A DNA stretch of 64,000 nucleotides. Source: Solwaraspora sp. WMMA2056 (lineage in GTDB: Bacteria > Actinomycetota > Actinomycetes > Mycobacteriales > Micromonosporaceae). Of the stretch, positions 25,639 to 35,635 are shown piece by piece; positions within the stretch are counted from its first letter, which is position 1, and each line of letters begins with the position of its first letter. Under the pieces are notes generated by a model, which was given only the letters and a program-made list of their open reading frames with translations, had not been told where the DNA came from and searched no databases. The position numbers and the translations under genes are program-made. The stretch covers positions 4,402,001 to 4,466,000 of the forward strand of contig NZ_CP128360.1 of the NCBI RefSeq assembly GCF_030345095.1, written 5' to 3'.

Positions 25639-28590
25639 GTGGTCGACACCGTACCGGCCAGCGATCAGCAGTGGGAGCTGGCCAACGCGCTGTTCCTGCC
25701 CTCGGACGCGGAAGTCGCCTACCGCCAGCACGTCGCTGGCCCGGACGCGCCCAAGTGGGTCACCGAGGGTGACGCCCTCGTGCTCTCCTATCCGCCGCCC
25801 ACCGCCTCGGCCAACCTGCGCTACAAGGACTTCGACGCCTTCGCCGTCTTCGCCGTCCAGGGCACCGGCCTCGGCACGCCCTACACGACCGGCCCGCAGC
25901 AAGGTGTCTGGCAGTGGCAGCAGGACGAGATAGATGTCGACAAGTGGGTGGTCGCCGGGCTCAAGCTCGACGACCAGTTCGAGTCGATGCCCAAGGACAG
26001 CCCGATCCGACGGTTCGAGAATCTGCAGCTCAGCCTCAACTCGCTGATCAATTACAACCCGGCCGCCAACGACGTGGCGTCCCGCCGCACGTTCTGGACA
26101 AATGAGACGGTCCTGGTTGGCGTCGGCAAATGGGCGGAGCACTGGGCCAACGAGTTCAAGCGTTACGCCAGCGAGCTCAAGACCGACGCCAGCGCGTGGG
26201 AGGGTTCAGCGGCCGGGCAGTTCGCGGCGCTGCTGCGCGAATTCGAGAAACGCCTGCGCGAAGTGCACCGGGAGGTGTATCCGGGTGGGGCGACCAGCGT
26301 CCCGAGAGCCATCGGCGACGGGGTGTTGGCGATGGAGAAGGCGCTGAACGACCTGTACCGCGGGCACGTGGCCTTCTACTCCGACCCGGAGTCCTGGGTC
26401 CCCCGCTACCACGTCTTCAACGCGCTGCACGACCACTACAAAGGTGTCCAGAACGCGGTGCGCCTGGAGGACAACAAGCCGGTCTTCCTGAACGAGAGCT
26501 ACGACCCTCGTAGCCAGGTGATGCGCGACGCCGTCGACAAGGCGGCGAAGGCCAGCTGGCTCGCCGAGGTCGAGAAGATCCTCGACCCTGTCGGGCGGAC
26601 CGTCATCAGTTCGATCCGTACCCAGTACGGCACCTCCGCCGAGGTCTTCGCCAACGCGAAGTTCGATACGGCCCCTCGGCTCGTGCCGCCGACCTCCAGC
26701 GGCTCCGGCGGCGGCAACGGCAACAGTGAGATCGAGAAGCTCCAGGACGACTACGAGAAGACCATCGACAAGCTGGTCGACAGGTACGACAAGATCATCG
26801 CTGATCTCGAGGACGACCTGCGGAACCAGAAGGACGAGTTCGAGGAGATCCTGAAGCAGAACAACGACGACAACCGCGAAGCGATGAACAAGATGGAGGA
26901 AGACTACGAGCGGGTCATCGACGACCTTCAGGATGACATGCGTGCGCAGAAAGAGTCGTACGACGAGATCATCAAGGACTTGAACGACGATCAGCGCACC
27001 AACATCGCCGGCATGAAGGAGGACTACGAGCGGGTCATCGACGGGCTGCAGAACGACCTGACCGCCCAGAAGGAGGACTTCGACAGTATCCTGCGTGGTG
27101 AGGGCGGGCCGAACCAGTTCGCCACCGTCAACCCTGGACCCCTCCTGCTGCCTACGGCCCCGCAGTCCGGTTCTGGTGGCAACGACCCGGCACGACTGCA
27201 GTACCCGGAAGGCACTGTGCTCGGACCGGATGGCCGGCCGATCCTTGACGCCGACGGTGCACCGGTGGTGCTGCCGCCCGGATCCCGGATCGGCCCGGAC
27301 GGCACCGTGACCGGCCCGGACGGCCAACCGGTTCGCGACGGCGATGGCGCACCGGTGCTGGTGCCGCCCGGTTCGTCGATCGTCACCGACGTTCCCCGCG
27401 CCCCCGCCCCCCAGGTCGGCCGACTCGAACCACCCGCCGGCGGGTTCGACAGCCCACCACCGGACTTGCAGACCGCCTGGGACCTCGCCCGCGACCCCAA
27501 CCCGATGTGGCTGGTGCCGGGCGGTGACGGCGGCCTCAACCTGGTCGGGCCGGACAGCACTCAGCGCTCGATCGGCGGTCTGGAGCTGGTACCGGACGGC
27601 AAGGGCGGCTACGACCTCGTCACCGACGGCGGCACCCGCACCCCGGTCGGCGGGTTCGACCTCGTTCCCGGCGACACCGACGGGGTGCGCCTGCTACCCA
27701 ACGGCGACGGCGGCGTCGACCTGGTCAGCCCGGACGGTACCCGACGCACCATCGAAGGTCTGGTGCTGGTGCCGGACGGCAAGGGTGGCTACGACCTGGT
27801 CACCGACGGCGGCACCCGTACCCCGGTGGACTGGCTCAGCCCGGGCAGCCCCGTCCCCCCACCTGGCACGATCGTCCCGCCGGAGGTCGTCGTGCCGAGC
27901 CCGACGCCCCGCCCCGATCTGGTCGGCGGCCGGGACGACTTCGGCCTCGACATTCCCCGACCCGGTCCCGGTGTCCTGGTGCCGCCCGCCGCCGACCTGG
28001 TCGGCGGCGACGGCACCCCAGGTGGGGGCGTGTCCGGCCCCGGCTCGCTGGTCGGCGGAGTCGGCGGCACGCCAGGCCAGGTGCCGGCGGGGCAGACGCC
28101 GGCGTCGGCGGGCACGTCCGACGGTGCCGGGCTCGGCCCCTCGGCGGGTGCCAGTGGTACGGCGGGGTCGAACTATCCGCCGTACCTGCCACCGCCCGGT
28201 GGCGGCGGCGGAGGTGGTGGCGGCAGCCAGGACCAGCCCCGCAACCGGACGCCGTACCCCCTGCGGGAGGAGATCGACCAGGCTCGCAGCAGGGCGAACC
28301 GGCGCAAGAGCGACGAGCCGCGCGGCTGGCCGTGGGAGACGACCGAGTCGACCCCGGAGCCGCCCGCACCCGCGACCGCGGACGACATCCTGAACGTGCT
28401 GGCCGGCAACCCGCAGCGGCCCGGAACGACCCACCGGCCGGCCAAGGACGCCGCCGAGGACCTGCCGGTCGGCGACGCCCGGGAGTCCGGGCTCGCCGCG
28501 ACACGGGTGCCTACCATGGAGGACACCATCCGGGGCGAGGAGAACACCTGGGGTGCCGACTCTGCCGCCAGCGGCGACACCTCCCGCTGA
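25639..28590 (+). CDS. Large WXG-motif, coiled-coil and repeat protein, putative type VII substrate or structural component
   Basis: A 983-residue protein in four parts. Residues 1 to about 360 are helical and contain a WXG motif in DASAWEGSAAGQFAALLREF near residue 190. Residues about 364-488 form a charged coiled coil made of three ~40-residue repeats with the recurring YERVIDxLQxD pattern. Then come GPDG/PPGS turn-rich repeats, followed by two copies of a 60-residue unit (LVPDGKGGYDLVTDGGTRTP). The last part is Gly/Pro-rich low complexity. There is no signal peptide. The GTG start and close spacing place it last in an operon with two small helical proteins. The layout suggests an elongated exported or surface protein; that is inference. 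Confidence 0.6.
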   Translation: MVDTVPASDQQWELANALFLPSDAEVAYRQHVAGPDAPKWVTEGDALVLSYPPPTASANLRYKDFDAFAVFAVQGTGLGTPYTTGPQQGVWQWQQDEIDVDKWVVAGLKLDDQFESMPKDSPIRRFENLQLSLNSLINYNPAANDVASRRTFWTNETVLVGVGKWAEHWANEFKRYASELKTDASAWEGSAAGQFAALLREFEKRLREVHREVYPGGATSVPRAIGDGVLAMEKALNDLYRGHVAFYSDPESWVPRYHVFNALHDHYKGVQNAVRLEDNKPVFLNESYDPRSQVMRDAVDKAAKASWLAEVEKILDPVGRTVISSIRTQYGTSAEVFANAKFDTAPRLVPPTSSGSGGGNGNSEIEKLQDDYEKTIDKLVDRYDKIIADLEDDLRNQKDEFEEILKQNNDDNREAMNKMEEDYERVIDDLQDDMRAQKESYDEIIKDLNDDQRTNIAGMKEDYERVIDGLQNDLTAQKEDFDSILRGEGGPNQFATVNPGPLLLPTAPQSGSGGNDPARLQYPEGTVLGPDGRPILDADGAPVVLPPGSRIGPDGTVTGPDGQPVRDGDGAPVLVPPGSSIVTDVPRAPAPQVGRLEPPAGGFDSPPPDLQTAWDLARDPNPMWLVPGGDGGLNLVGPDSTQRSIGGLELVPDGKGGYDLVTDGGTRTPVGGFDLVPGDTDGVRLLPNGDGGVDLVSPDGTRRTIEGLVLVPDGKGGYDLVTDGGTRTPVDWLSPGSPVPPPGTIVPPEVVVPSPTPRPDLVGGRDDFGLDIPRPGPGVLVPPAADLVGGDGTPGGGVSGPGSLVGGVGGTPGQVPAGQTPASAGTSDGAGLGPSAGASGTAGSNYPPYLPPPGGGGGGGGGSQDQPRNRTPYPLREEIDQARSRANRRKSDEPRGWPWETTESTPEPPAPATADDILNVLAGNPQRPGTTHRPAKDAAEDLPVGDARESGLAATRVPTMEDTIRGEENTWGADSAASGDTSR
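27502..27834 (+). repeat. Two tandem ~180-bp coding repeats
   Basis: Two copies of a unit with exact 180-bp period inside the coiled-coil protein gene. The block encoding VPDGKGGYDLVTDGGTRTPV at about 27,590 recurs at about 27,770 with only a few, mostly silent, differences, which points to recent duplication. Each unit encodes 60 residues. Confidence 0.8.
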
Positions 28591-28636
28591 CTGTCGCCGT
28601 ACGCCGCTCAGCCGCCGGGTCTGCGCCGCCGGGGTA

Positions 28637-30073
28637 TCAGTCGCAGTCCGGCCGGGCCGGCCCCGCCGGTGCCGTGCCGCTGCGGTACGCCTGCGGATCC
28701 AGTAACGGACCGGTCGGTAGCAGATCGACCAGGGCCGCCGGCAGCCGTCCCACCGGCGCGCCCCGGTAGCCGAGCCCGGCGGCCGGTCCGTCGGCACCGA
28801 GCGGATACCGTACGCCGTTGTCGGCCACCAGGTACCAGGCCGCCGTCGGAGTGGTCTGCAGCAGCACGCCGGTGTCGCCGCGGACCGCGACCTGGTCCAC
28901 CTGACCGCACCCCGGCACCACGCCGGCCGGCAGGGTGCCACCGGTCGTGACGCCACCCGGCACGGGTGTCAGCGGCTGCGCGGTGACCAGCGTCAGGGTC
29001 GGCTGTTGCTGGTCGGCCGACACGCTGGCGCACAGGTCCACGCCGGCCAGGTCGACCGGTGCCGGCGGTGCCGTTGGCAGCGCGTCGATCCGGGTGCCCA
29101 GCGGGGTGTCCGAGCGATGCTCGGCGATGTCGTTGGCGCCCAGTGGCACCAGCTGCGGGGTGGCTCCGTCGTACGCCTGCTGCTGGGTGCGGGCGTCGCC
29201 GATCAGCAGCGCCAGCACCGTCGGGGTCAACTGGGCCAGACCGTCGGCGGTGAGCAGGTACGCCGACCCGCCCGGCCCGCTGAACAGCTGGCCGATCCGG
29301 CTGGGACGACCGGCCAGCGTCGGGCCGGAGGTGCCCCGCCCGGGCACCTCCGGCGCCGTCAGGTCCGGCCCGGCCGGCAGCAACCGCAGGAACTCGGCGG
29401 GCACTGGGCGGACCGTCGCGGCGCCGTACCCCAACGCCTCCCGGGCCCCGCCGTCGGTGTCGATCAGGTGCCGGGTCTCGCCGACCAGCAGGTGGACGCT
29501 GCCGTCCGGGGCACCCACCAGCGCCGCGTCACCGCCGAGTGGGGCGACTGTGCGCGCGGCGGCGACCTCCAGGGTGAACCGGGGCGCGGCGTCGTCACCG
29601 GTGCCGGCATGTCCCGCGCAGGCCAGCCAGGGCGCCACGCTGAGCCCGGCGGTGTCAGGTAGCCGTTCCGGCACGCCGACCACCCCCAGCGGTACGCCGC
29701 GTGGCGTGCCCGTCAACGCGGCACCGCGGACGGTCACCACCGACGGCTTGTTGTCGAGCAGCAACTGCAGGCTGGTCAGGTTCGCCACCGGATGCAGCAC
29801 GCCGTTGGCGTACAGGTAGCGGGCCCCGGTGTCGAGGTCGACCACGACCGCGCCGTTGACCCGCCAGTTGACCTCGCGGGCCGGCGGGAACAGGACGGTG
29901 ACGATGGTGACCAGCACCGCCACGATGAACGCGATGGCAAGGCCGCCGGCGATGCCCCGCAGCGACCGCCCGGTGGGCTGGTCCGGATGGTCCGGGGCCG
30001 AGCGCAGCAGCGCCGCCGACAACCGGCTCATCATGAACATGTGCGCCTGGACCTGATCGCGGCGGGACTGCAC
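28637..30073 (-). CDS. eccB: Type VII secretion protein EccB
   Basis: Core membrane component of the ESX translocon; a single membrane anchor holds a large periplasmic domain. The 478-residue protein starts with the conserved QSRRDQVQAHMFMMSRLSAA. A membrane helix (GGLAIAFIVAVLVTIVTVL) spans about residues 42-62. Then come VNWRVNGAVVVDLDTGARYL and YLYANGVLHPVANLTSLQLL, all standard EccB landmarks. EccB has been reported to have ATPase-like properties in mycobacteria, but no P-loop is visible here. The GTG start lies 4 bases after the EccD stop, so the two are one transcript. Confidence 0.93.
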   Translation of the reverse strand: MQSRRDQVQAHMFMMSRLSAALLRSAPDHPDQPTGRSLRGIAGGLAIAFIVAVLVTIVTVLFPPAREVNWRVNGAVVVDLDTGARYLYANGVLHPVANLTSLQLLLDNKPSVVTVRGAALTGTPRGVPLGVVGVPERLPDTAGLSVAPWLACAGHAGTGDDAAPRFTLEVAAARTVAPLGGDAALVGAPDGSVHLLVGETRHLIDTDGGAREALGYGAATVRPVPAEFLRLLPAGPDLTAPEVPGRGTSGPTLAGRPSRIGQLFSGPGGSAYLLTADGLAQLTPTVLALLIGDARTQQQAYDGATPQLVPLGANDIAEHRSDTPLGTRIDALPTAPPAPVDLAGVDLCASVSADQQQPTLTLVTAQPLTPVPGGVTTGGTLPAGVVPGCGQVDQVAVRGDTGVLLQTTPTAAWYLVADNGVRYPLGADGPAAGLGYRGAPVGRLPAALVDLLPTGPLLDPQAYRSGTAPAGPARPDCD

Positions 30074-30077
30074 CAGT

Positions 30078-31433
30078 TCAGCCCATCACGCTGCGGATCA
30101 GGCCGTACAGGCCGAGCACCTGGAGCATCAGGGGCACCGTCACGGCCGCCGCCACCGTGTGCGCCAGGTCCGCGGCCCGCCCCCAGTACGGTACGAACCG
30201 TCGGCCGGGCACGTAGTGGCTGGCAACGACGAGGCCGGCCGAGGCGGCGATCAGGGCACCGGCGATGACGAGGAACCCGATCGGCCCGGTCCGCGCCACC
30301 AGGTCCAGCAGGATCAGCACCACCCCCGCGCTGCCCGGCAGCGCCGCCGCCAGCCGCTGCCAGCGGGCCCGCAGCACCAGGGCGTGCAGCAGCAGCCGCA
30401 GCGTGAGCACCGAGGTGAGGGCGAACGTCCACCAACCGTCCTGACTGGACAGTACGAACAGGCAGGCAGCCTCGACGGCGCCGCTGGCCAGGTACAGCCA
30501 GTTGAGGAACACGTCGGCGCGGGCCGTGCGTCGCCGGACGCCGCTGTCCGGCAGCGGCTCGACCTCCTCGGCCAACTGGCCGGCGTCGGCCGGCAGCATC
30601 GGCATCCGTAGCCCGGCGAGTCGGAAGGCGGTGGCCGGTAGCAGCGAGTTGACCACCACTGCGGTGACCGCGACGATTGCCGCCGCGCCGGCTGCGGTGG
30701 CGCCGACCAGGAGAACGACCCCGGCCAGTGCCGCCTGGCCGCCGATCAGACAGGCCGCGGTGAACACCGGCGCGATCCGGGCGCCGACCGCCGGTACCGC
30801 CACCAGCGCCGCCGCCACCACCGCCAGCCCGGCCAGCAGCAGCGCGGCACCAGCGTCCGGCGCGAAGACGGTGACTCCGAGGGACAGGTACGCCGTACCA
30901 CCGGTGGCCAGCACCCCGGCCGCCGCCGGATGTACCCGGGCCCGGGCCACCGCGGCGGCCGCGCCGAGCAGCACCACGCCCAGGGCCAGCGCCGCGAACG
31001 TCCCCGGTCGACCGGCTCCGGTCAGCAGGAGCCCCAGCAGGGTGAGCGCGGCGGCGACCCAGGTCAGCAGCAGCGCCCTGGTCCAGGCCGGTCGCCAGGT
31101 GTCGGACCGTTCGGCCATCGCGGTGACCACCCCGTCGACCATGTCGTCGAAGTGCACCGCCGGAATCTCGGCGTAGTACGGCCGCAGGTGCAGGTGCTCG
31201 CCGTCGACCAGGCCCGCCGCCCGCAGGGTCTGTTCGCCGTCGAGCCGGCTGCCGTCGAGCCGTTGCAGGACCCAGCCGCCGTGCGGGATGCCGGCCTCGG
31301 CGAGATCCTCGCCGCCGAGGCGCACGACGGTCGGCAGTAGTTCGGCGATCACCACGTCGGTGGGCAACGCCAACTCGACCCGCCCCGAGGGCGTCACGAC
31401 GACCAGCCGGCACAAGGTGTCGACGTCTGCCAC
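30078..31433 (-). CDS. eccD: Type VII secretion protein EccD
   Basis: Membrane-channel component of the ESX translocon. The ~451-residue protein begins with a ubiquitin-like domain of about 85 residues (CRLVVVTPSGRVELALPTDV, then LRPYYAEIPAVHFDDM), followed by about eleven hydrophobic helices ending in PLMLQVLGLYGLIRSVMG. This is the classic EccD layout. I prefer the GTG at 31,433 because GGAAAGG lies 9 bases before it and the protein then starts at the usual place; an ATG at 31,451 would add six residues. It is directly upstream of eccB and divergent from eccC, with about 150 bp between. Confidence 0.9.
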   Translation of the reverse strand: MADVDTLCRLVVVTPSGRVELALPTDVVIAELLPTVVRLGGEDLAEAGIPHGGWVLQRLDGSRLDGEQTLRAAGLVDGEHLHLRPYYAEIPAVHFDDMVDGVVTAMAERSDTWRPAWTRALLLTWVAAALTLLGLLLTGAGRPGTFAALALGVVLLGAAAAVARARVHPAAAGVLATGGTAYLSLGVTVFAPDAGAALLLAGLAVVAAALVAVPAVGARIAPVFTAACLIGGQAALAGVVLLVGATAAGAAAIVAVTAVVVNSLLPATAFRLAGLRMPMLPADAGQLAEEVEPLPDSGVRRRTARADVFLNWLYLASGAVEAACLFVLSSQDGWWTFALTSVLTLRLLLHALVLRARWQRLAAALPGSAGVVLILLDLVARTGPIGFLVIAGALIAASAGLVVASHYVPGRRFVPYWGRAADLAHTVAAAVTVPLMLQVLGLYGLIRSVMG

Positions 31434-31584
31434 CAGAGGTAGCCTTTCCATGAACCGTGCCGGTATCACACTGGAATAGTCCGATGACCAGCGGGTTGTC
31501 CAATCCGTCCATCGGAGACTGGGTGAATCCCCAGACAATCGCCGCCTTCTGGCCTGTCGCCGGGCCGCGGCGCAGGATGGCGCG

Positions 31585-34500
31585 GTGAGCACGCTGCTGA
31601 TCCGACGGCCGCCCCGGCCGCCAGGGCCGGAAGCCGTCGAGGGCGACATGACGCTCCAGGAACCACCGGAGCTGCCCGAGCCGGTCAGCGGTCTGTCGCA
31701 GATGCTGAGCTACCTGCCGATGGCGCTCGCCTCGCTGGGCATGGTGATCATCTTCCTGCGGCCGGTCGGCGGCGGCGGCGCCGGTCTGACCATCTTCGCG
31801 GTCGGACTGATCCTCATCGCCGCCCTGGCCATGGTGCTCAGTCAGGTGCTCCGGACCGCACGCGACCGCAAACGGCAGCTGCACGGCGAACGGCGGGACT
31901 ACCTCAGTTACCTGAGCCGGATCCGCCGACAGGTCCGTGCCGCCGTGATCAGCCACCACCGTGCCCAGCAGTGGCGTCACCCTGATCCGCAGGCCTTGCC
32001 GAACTTCGTCGGCACCTCCCGCATGTGGGAACGGCGACCGAGCCACGACGACTTCACCGAGATTCGCCTCGCCACCGGCGTGCAGCCGCTCGGGCTGCGG
32101 TTCCACCCGCTGAACACCAAGCCGGTGGAGAATCTCGAACCGTTGTCCGCCCACGCCCTGCGACGCTTCGTCGAGGCGTACCGCACCGTGCCGGACCAGC
32201 CGATCACCGTGACGCTCGGCCGTTACGCCCGGGTACTGCTGCACGGTGACCGTCCCACCGCCGTGGCGCTGGTCCGCGCGTTGCTCGCCGAGACGGCGGT
32301 GTTCCACGGGCCGGAGGAGGTCCGGATCGTCGTCGTCGCCGACGGTGGGGTACGGCAACGGTGGGAGTGGGTCAAGTGGCTGCCGCACGCGCTGCACCCC
32401 GACGACGACGACGGGGCCGGACCGGTACGGCTGTTCACCGACCGGGTGGCCGACCTGGAACGACTGCTCGGTGAGGAGTTCGCCGCCCGGGGCGGGTTCA
32501 CCGCCGAGGCCACGGCCAGCGTCGACGAGCCGTACGTCATCGTGCTGCTCGACGGGGTCGAGGTGCCGGAGAACCACCGGATCCGCTACGACGGGTACCG
32601 CAACGTCACCGTGCTCGACCTGGCCGGCGCGTTACCGTGGCGGACCGGCGCGCAGACGCTGTGGCTGCGGATCTCGGCACAGCAGGTCGAGTCCGTCACC
32701 GCCGCCGCCGACCAGTCCGAGCGGGTGACGGTCCTGGGCCGCCCCGTCGGACTCGGGCCGGCGACCGCGACCGCGCTCGCGACCGCGCTCGCCCCGCTGC
32801 GGCTCAGCGGTGGACCCGACAGCGGGGAGGCCCTGACCGCCGACGTCGAACTGACCACCATGCTGGGCATCGCCGACCTGAACCGGCACGACCCGGCGCA
32901 GCTGTGGCAGCGCTGGCCGGCCGACCGCCGTCTGCGGGTGCCGATCGGGGTGTCCGCCGACGGCCGCAGCGTCGAACTGGACATCAAGGAGTCCGCGCGC
33001 GGCGGCATGGGCCCGCACGGGCTGCTCATCGGCGCCACCGGATCCGGCAAGTCGGAACTGCTGCGGACCCTGGTGCTCGGGCTGGCGCTGACCCACTCGT
33101 CGGAGACGCTCAACTTCATCCTGGTCGACTTCAAGGGTGGGGCGACCTTCCTCGGGCTGGACCAGCTGCCGCACACCTCGGCGGTGATCACCAACCTCGC
33201 TGACGAGGAGGCACTGGTCGGCCGGATGGAGGATGCCCTCAACGGCGAGATCGTCCGCCGCCAGGAAGTGCTGCGCCGGGTCGGGGTCACCTCCGCCGCC
33301 GACTACGCGGCCCGTCGCGCCCGCACCGACCCCACCCTCACGCCGCTGCCCAGCCTGTTCGTCGTGGTCGACGAGTTCAGCGAGCTGCTCGCCGCGCACC
33401 GGGACTTCATCGACCTCTTCGTCATGATCGGCCGCCTCGGGCGCAGCCTCGGTGTGCACCTGCTGCTGGCGTCGCAGCGGCTCGACGAGGGCCGGGTGCA
33501 CCAGCTCGAGTCCCACCTGTCGTACCGGATCGGCCTGCGTACCTTCTCGGCGATGGAAAGCCGCGGGGTCCTCGGCGTACCGGACGCCTACGAGCTGCCG
33601 TCGCAGCCGGGCAACGGGTTCCTCAAGACCGACGTGACCACGATGGTGCGGTTCAAGGCGGCGTACGTCTCGGGCCGTTACCGGCCGAGCCGTAGGTCCG
33701 GTCCGGAGACCGGTGTCGCGACCCGGGTGGTGCCCTACCACAGCGGCTGGGTCGAGCGTCCGGACGACGACCAGCCGCCGCCGGTCGAACCGGCACCCGG
33801 CGACGACCCGGCCGGCCCCACCGATGAGGACGCGCCGTCGCTGCTGGAGCTCGCGTTGGACCGGCTGCGCGACAGCGGCCCCCCGGCCCACCAGGTGTGG
33901 CTGCCACCTCTGGGTGACGCGCCGACCCTCGACGAACTGCTGCCGCCGGTGCGCACCGATCCGCAGCGCGGACTCACCTGGCGACGGCGGGCCGACCCGG
34001 CGCAGCTGTCCGTCCCGGTCGGCGTCGTGGACCGGCCTTTCGACCAGCGGCGGGACCTGCTCACCGTCGATCTGGCCGGAGCCGGCGGGCACGTCGGCGT
34101 CGCCGGTGGTCCGCAGAGTGGAAAGAGCACCCTGCTCCGTACGCTGATCATGAGCCTGGCACTGTCACACACCCCAACCGAGGTGCAGATCTACTGCCTG
34201 GACTTCGGCGGCGGCCTGCTGTCGGGCATCGCCCGCCTGCCGCACGTCGGCGGGGTCGCAGGCCGGCTCGACAGCGAACGGATCAGCCGCACCATCGCCG
34301 AGGTACTGGAGGTGATGAGCCGCCGGGAACGGCTGTTCGCCACCGCCGGGGTGGACTCCATGGTCGACTTCCGGCGTCGGCGGGCCGCCGGTGAGTTCCC
34401 CGAGGAGACCCACGGCGACGTGTTCCTCGTCGTCGACGGGTGGGCGACGGTCCGTCACGACCTGATCGACCTGACCCCCGCATTCACCAGCATCGTGTCC

Positions 34501-35586
34501 CGTGGGCTCAGCTACGGCGTGCACCTGGTGGTGGCGGCCGCCCGCTGGGGCGAGATCTCCACGAACCTGCGGGATCTCCTCGGCACCCGGCTCGAGCTGC
34601 GTCTCGGCGACGCCGTCGACTCGATGGTGAACATGCGGGTCGCGCAGACCGTGCCGAAGATCCCCGGCCGGGGCATCACCGAGACCAAGCTGCACTTCCT
34701 GACCGCGCTGCCCCGGCTGTCGCACCTGGTGGGTGACACCGGGGACCCCGGCGACGGGGTTTCCGCCACCGTCGACGCGATCCGCGCCGCCTGGCCGGGC
34801 GAACGGGCGCCGGCGGTACGGATGCTGCCGGCGGTACTCGGAGCCGACCAGCTTCCGGCGGCGGACGGATCGCTGCGGGTGCCCCTCGGCTGGGAAGGGC
34901 AGACCCTGGGCGTGCAGTGGCACGACTTCGAGGAGAACCCGCACCTGGTCGTCGCCGGGGACGCCGAGACCGGCAAGACCAACCTGCTCAAGCTCGTGGT
35001 CGCCGCCGTCGTCGCCCGCTACAGCCCGGACGAGGCGCGGGTGATGGCGGTGGACGTCCGCCGTGGCCTCTACGATGCCATCCCCACCGAGCACCAGCTC
35101 GGCTACGGGGTGTCGGCCGCCGGAATCAAACAGATGGTCGAGTCGGTGGCCCGCGCCATGCGTCAGCGGCTGCCCGACTCCAGCATCACCCCGGCGCAGC
35201 TGCGCCGCCGGGACTGGTGGCAGGGCCCGGAGCTGTACCTGGTGGTCGACGACTACGACATGGTGTCGGGTTCGTCCGGGGTCAACCCGTTCGGTCCACT
35301 GCTGGAGTTCCTCGCCCAGGGCACCGAACTGGGCCTGCACCTGGTGGTGGCACGCAGCGCCAACGGACTGTCCCGGGCCATGATGGATCCGCTGCTACGG
35401 ACCCTGATGGAGGTCAACAGCCCCGCTCTGCTGCTGTCCTGCCCGCCGGCGGAGGGTGTGCTGTTCAACAACGTACGACCCCGGGTGCTGCCGACCGGCC
35501 GGGCGCAGCACATCACCCGTCGTCGGTTGACCGAGGTGCAGACCGCCCTGGTCGAGCCGGACCCGCCGGCGAACCTGCTGTCCTGA
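31585..35586 (+). CDS. eccC: Type VII secretion ATPase EccC (FtsK/SpoIIIE type)
   Basis: Motor of the ESX translocon, which recognises substrates and energises export. The 1333-residue protein is the fused EccCa-EccCb form. It has two membrane helices near residues 45-95, a stalk (VQPLGLRFHPLNT region), and three FtsK-type ATPase domains. Walker A sequences are GATGSGKSE near residue 483, GGPQSGKST near 841 and GDAETGKTN near 1125. Walker B-like stretches LFVVVDEFSELL, DVFLVVDGWATV and ELYLVVDDYDMV follow in each. Domain 1 has a complete Walker A and DE Walker B and is probably the active one; domains 2 and 3 lack the Glu and are likely regulatory or substrate-binding. The GTG start is divergent from eccD. 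Confidence 0.95.
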   Translation: MSTLLIRRPPRPPGPEAVEGDMTLQEPPELPEPVSGLSQMLSYLPMALASLGMVIIFLRPVGGGGAGLTIFAVGLILIAALAMVLSQVLRTARDRKRQLHGERRDYLSYLSRIRRQVRAAVISHHRAQQWRHPDPQALPNFVGTSRMWERRPSHDDFTEIRLATGVQPLGLRFHPLNTKPVENLEPLSAHALRRFVEAYRTVPDQPITVTLGRYARVLLHGDRPTAVALVRALLAETAVFHGPEEVRIVVVADGGVRQRWEWVKWLPHALHPDDDDGAGPVRLFTDRVADLERLLGEEFAARGGFTAEATASVDEPYVIVLLDGVEVPENHRIRYDGYRNVTVLDLAGALPWRTGAQTLWLRISAQQVESVTAAADQSERVTVLGRPVGLGPATATALATALAPLRLSGGPDSGEALTADVELTTMLGIADLNRHDPAQLWQRWPADRRLRVPIGVSADGRSVELDIKESARGGMGPHGLLIGATGSGKSELLRTLVLGLALTHSSETLNFILVDFKGGATFLGLDQLPHTSAVITNLADEEALVGRMEDALNGEIVRRQEVLRRVGVTSAADYAARRARTDPTLTPLPSLFVVVDEFSELLAAHRDFIDLFVMIGRLGRSLGVHLLLASQRLDEGRVHQLESHLSYRIGLRTFSAMESRGVLGVPDAYELPSQPGNGFLKTDVTTMVRFKAAYVSGRYRPSRRSGPETGVATRVVPYHSGWVERPDDDQPPPVEPAPGDDPAGPTDEDAPSLLELALDRLRDSGPPAHQVWLPPLGDAPTLDELLPPVRTDPQRGLTWRRRADPAQLSVPVGVVDRPFDQRRDLLTVDLAGAGGHVGVAGGPQSGKSTLLRTLIMSLALSHTPTEVQIYCLDFGGGLLSGIARLPHVGGVAGRLDSERISRTIAEVLEVMSRRERLFATAGVDSMVDFRRRRAAGEFPEETHGDVFLVVDGWATVRHDLIDLTPAFTSIVSRGLSYGVHLVVAAARWGEISTNLRDLLGTRLELRLGDAVDSMVNMRVAQTVPKIPGRGITETKLHFLTALPRLSHLVGDTGDPGDGVSATVDAIRAAWPGERAPAVRMLPAVLGADQLPAADGSLRVPLGWEGQTLGVQWHDFEENPHLVVAGDAETGKTNLLKLVVAAVVARYSPDEARVMAVDVRRGLYDAIPTEHQLGYGVSAAGIKQMVESVARAMRQRLPDSSITPAQLRRRDWWQGPELYLVVDDYDMVSGSSGVNPFGPLLEFLAQGTELGLHLVVARSANGLSRAMMDPLLRTLMEVNSPALLLSCPPAEGVLFNNVRPRVLPTGRAQHITRRRLTEVQTALVEPDPPANLLS

Positions 35587-35635
35587 CCGCCGCCGGGCCG
35601 GCCTCCCCGCGACCGGTCGACCACGCCTGACCGGG

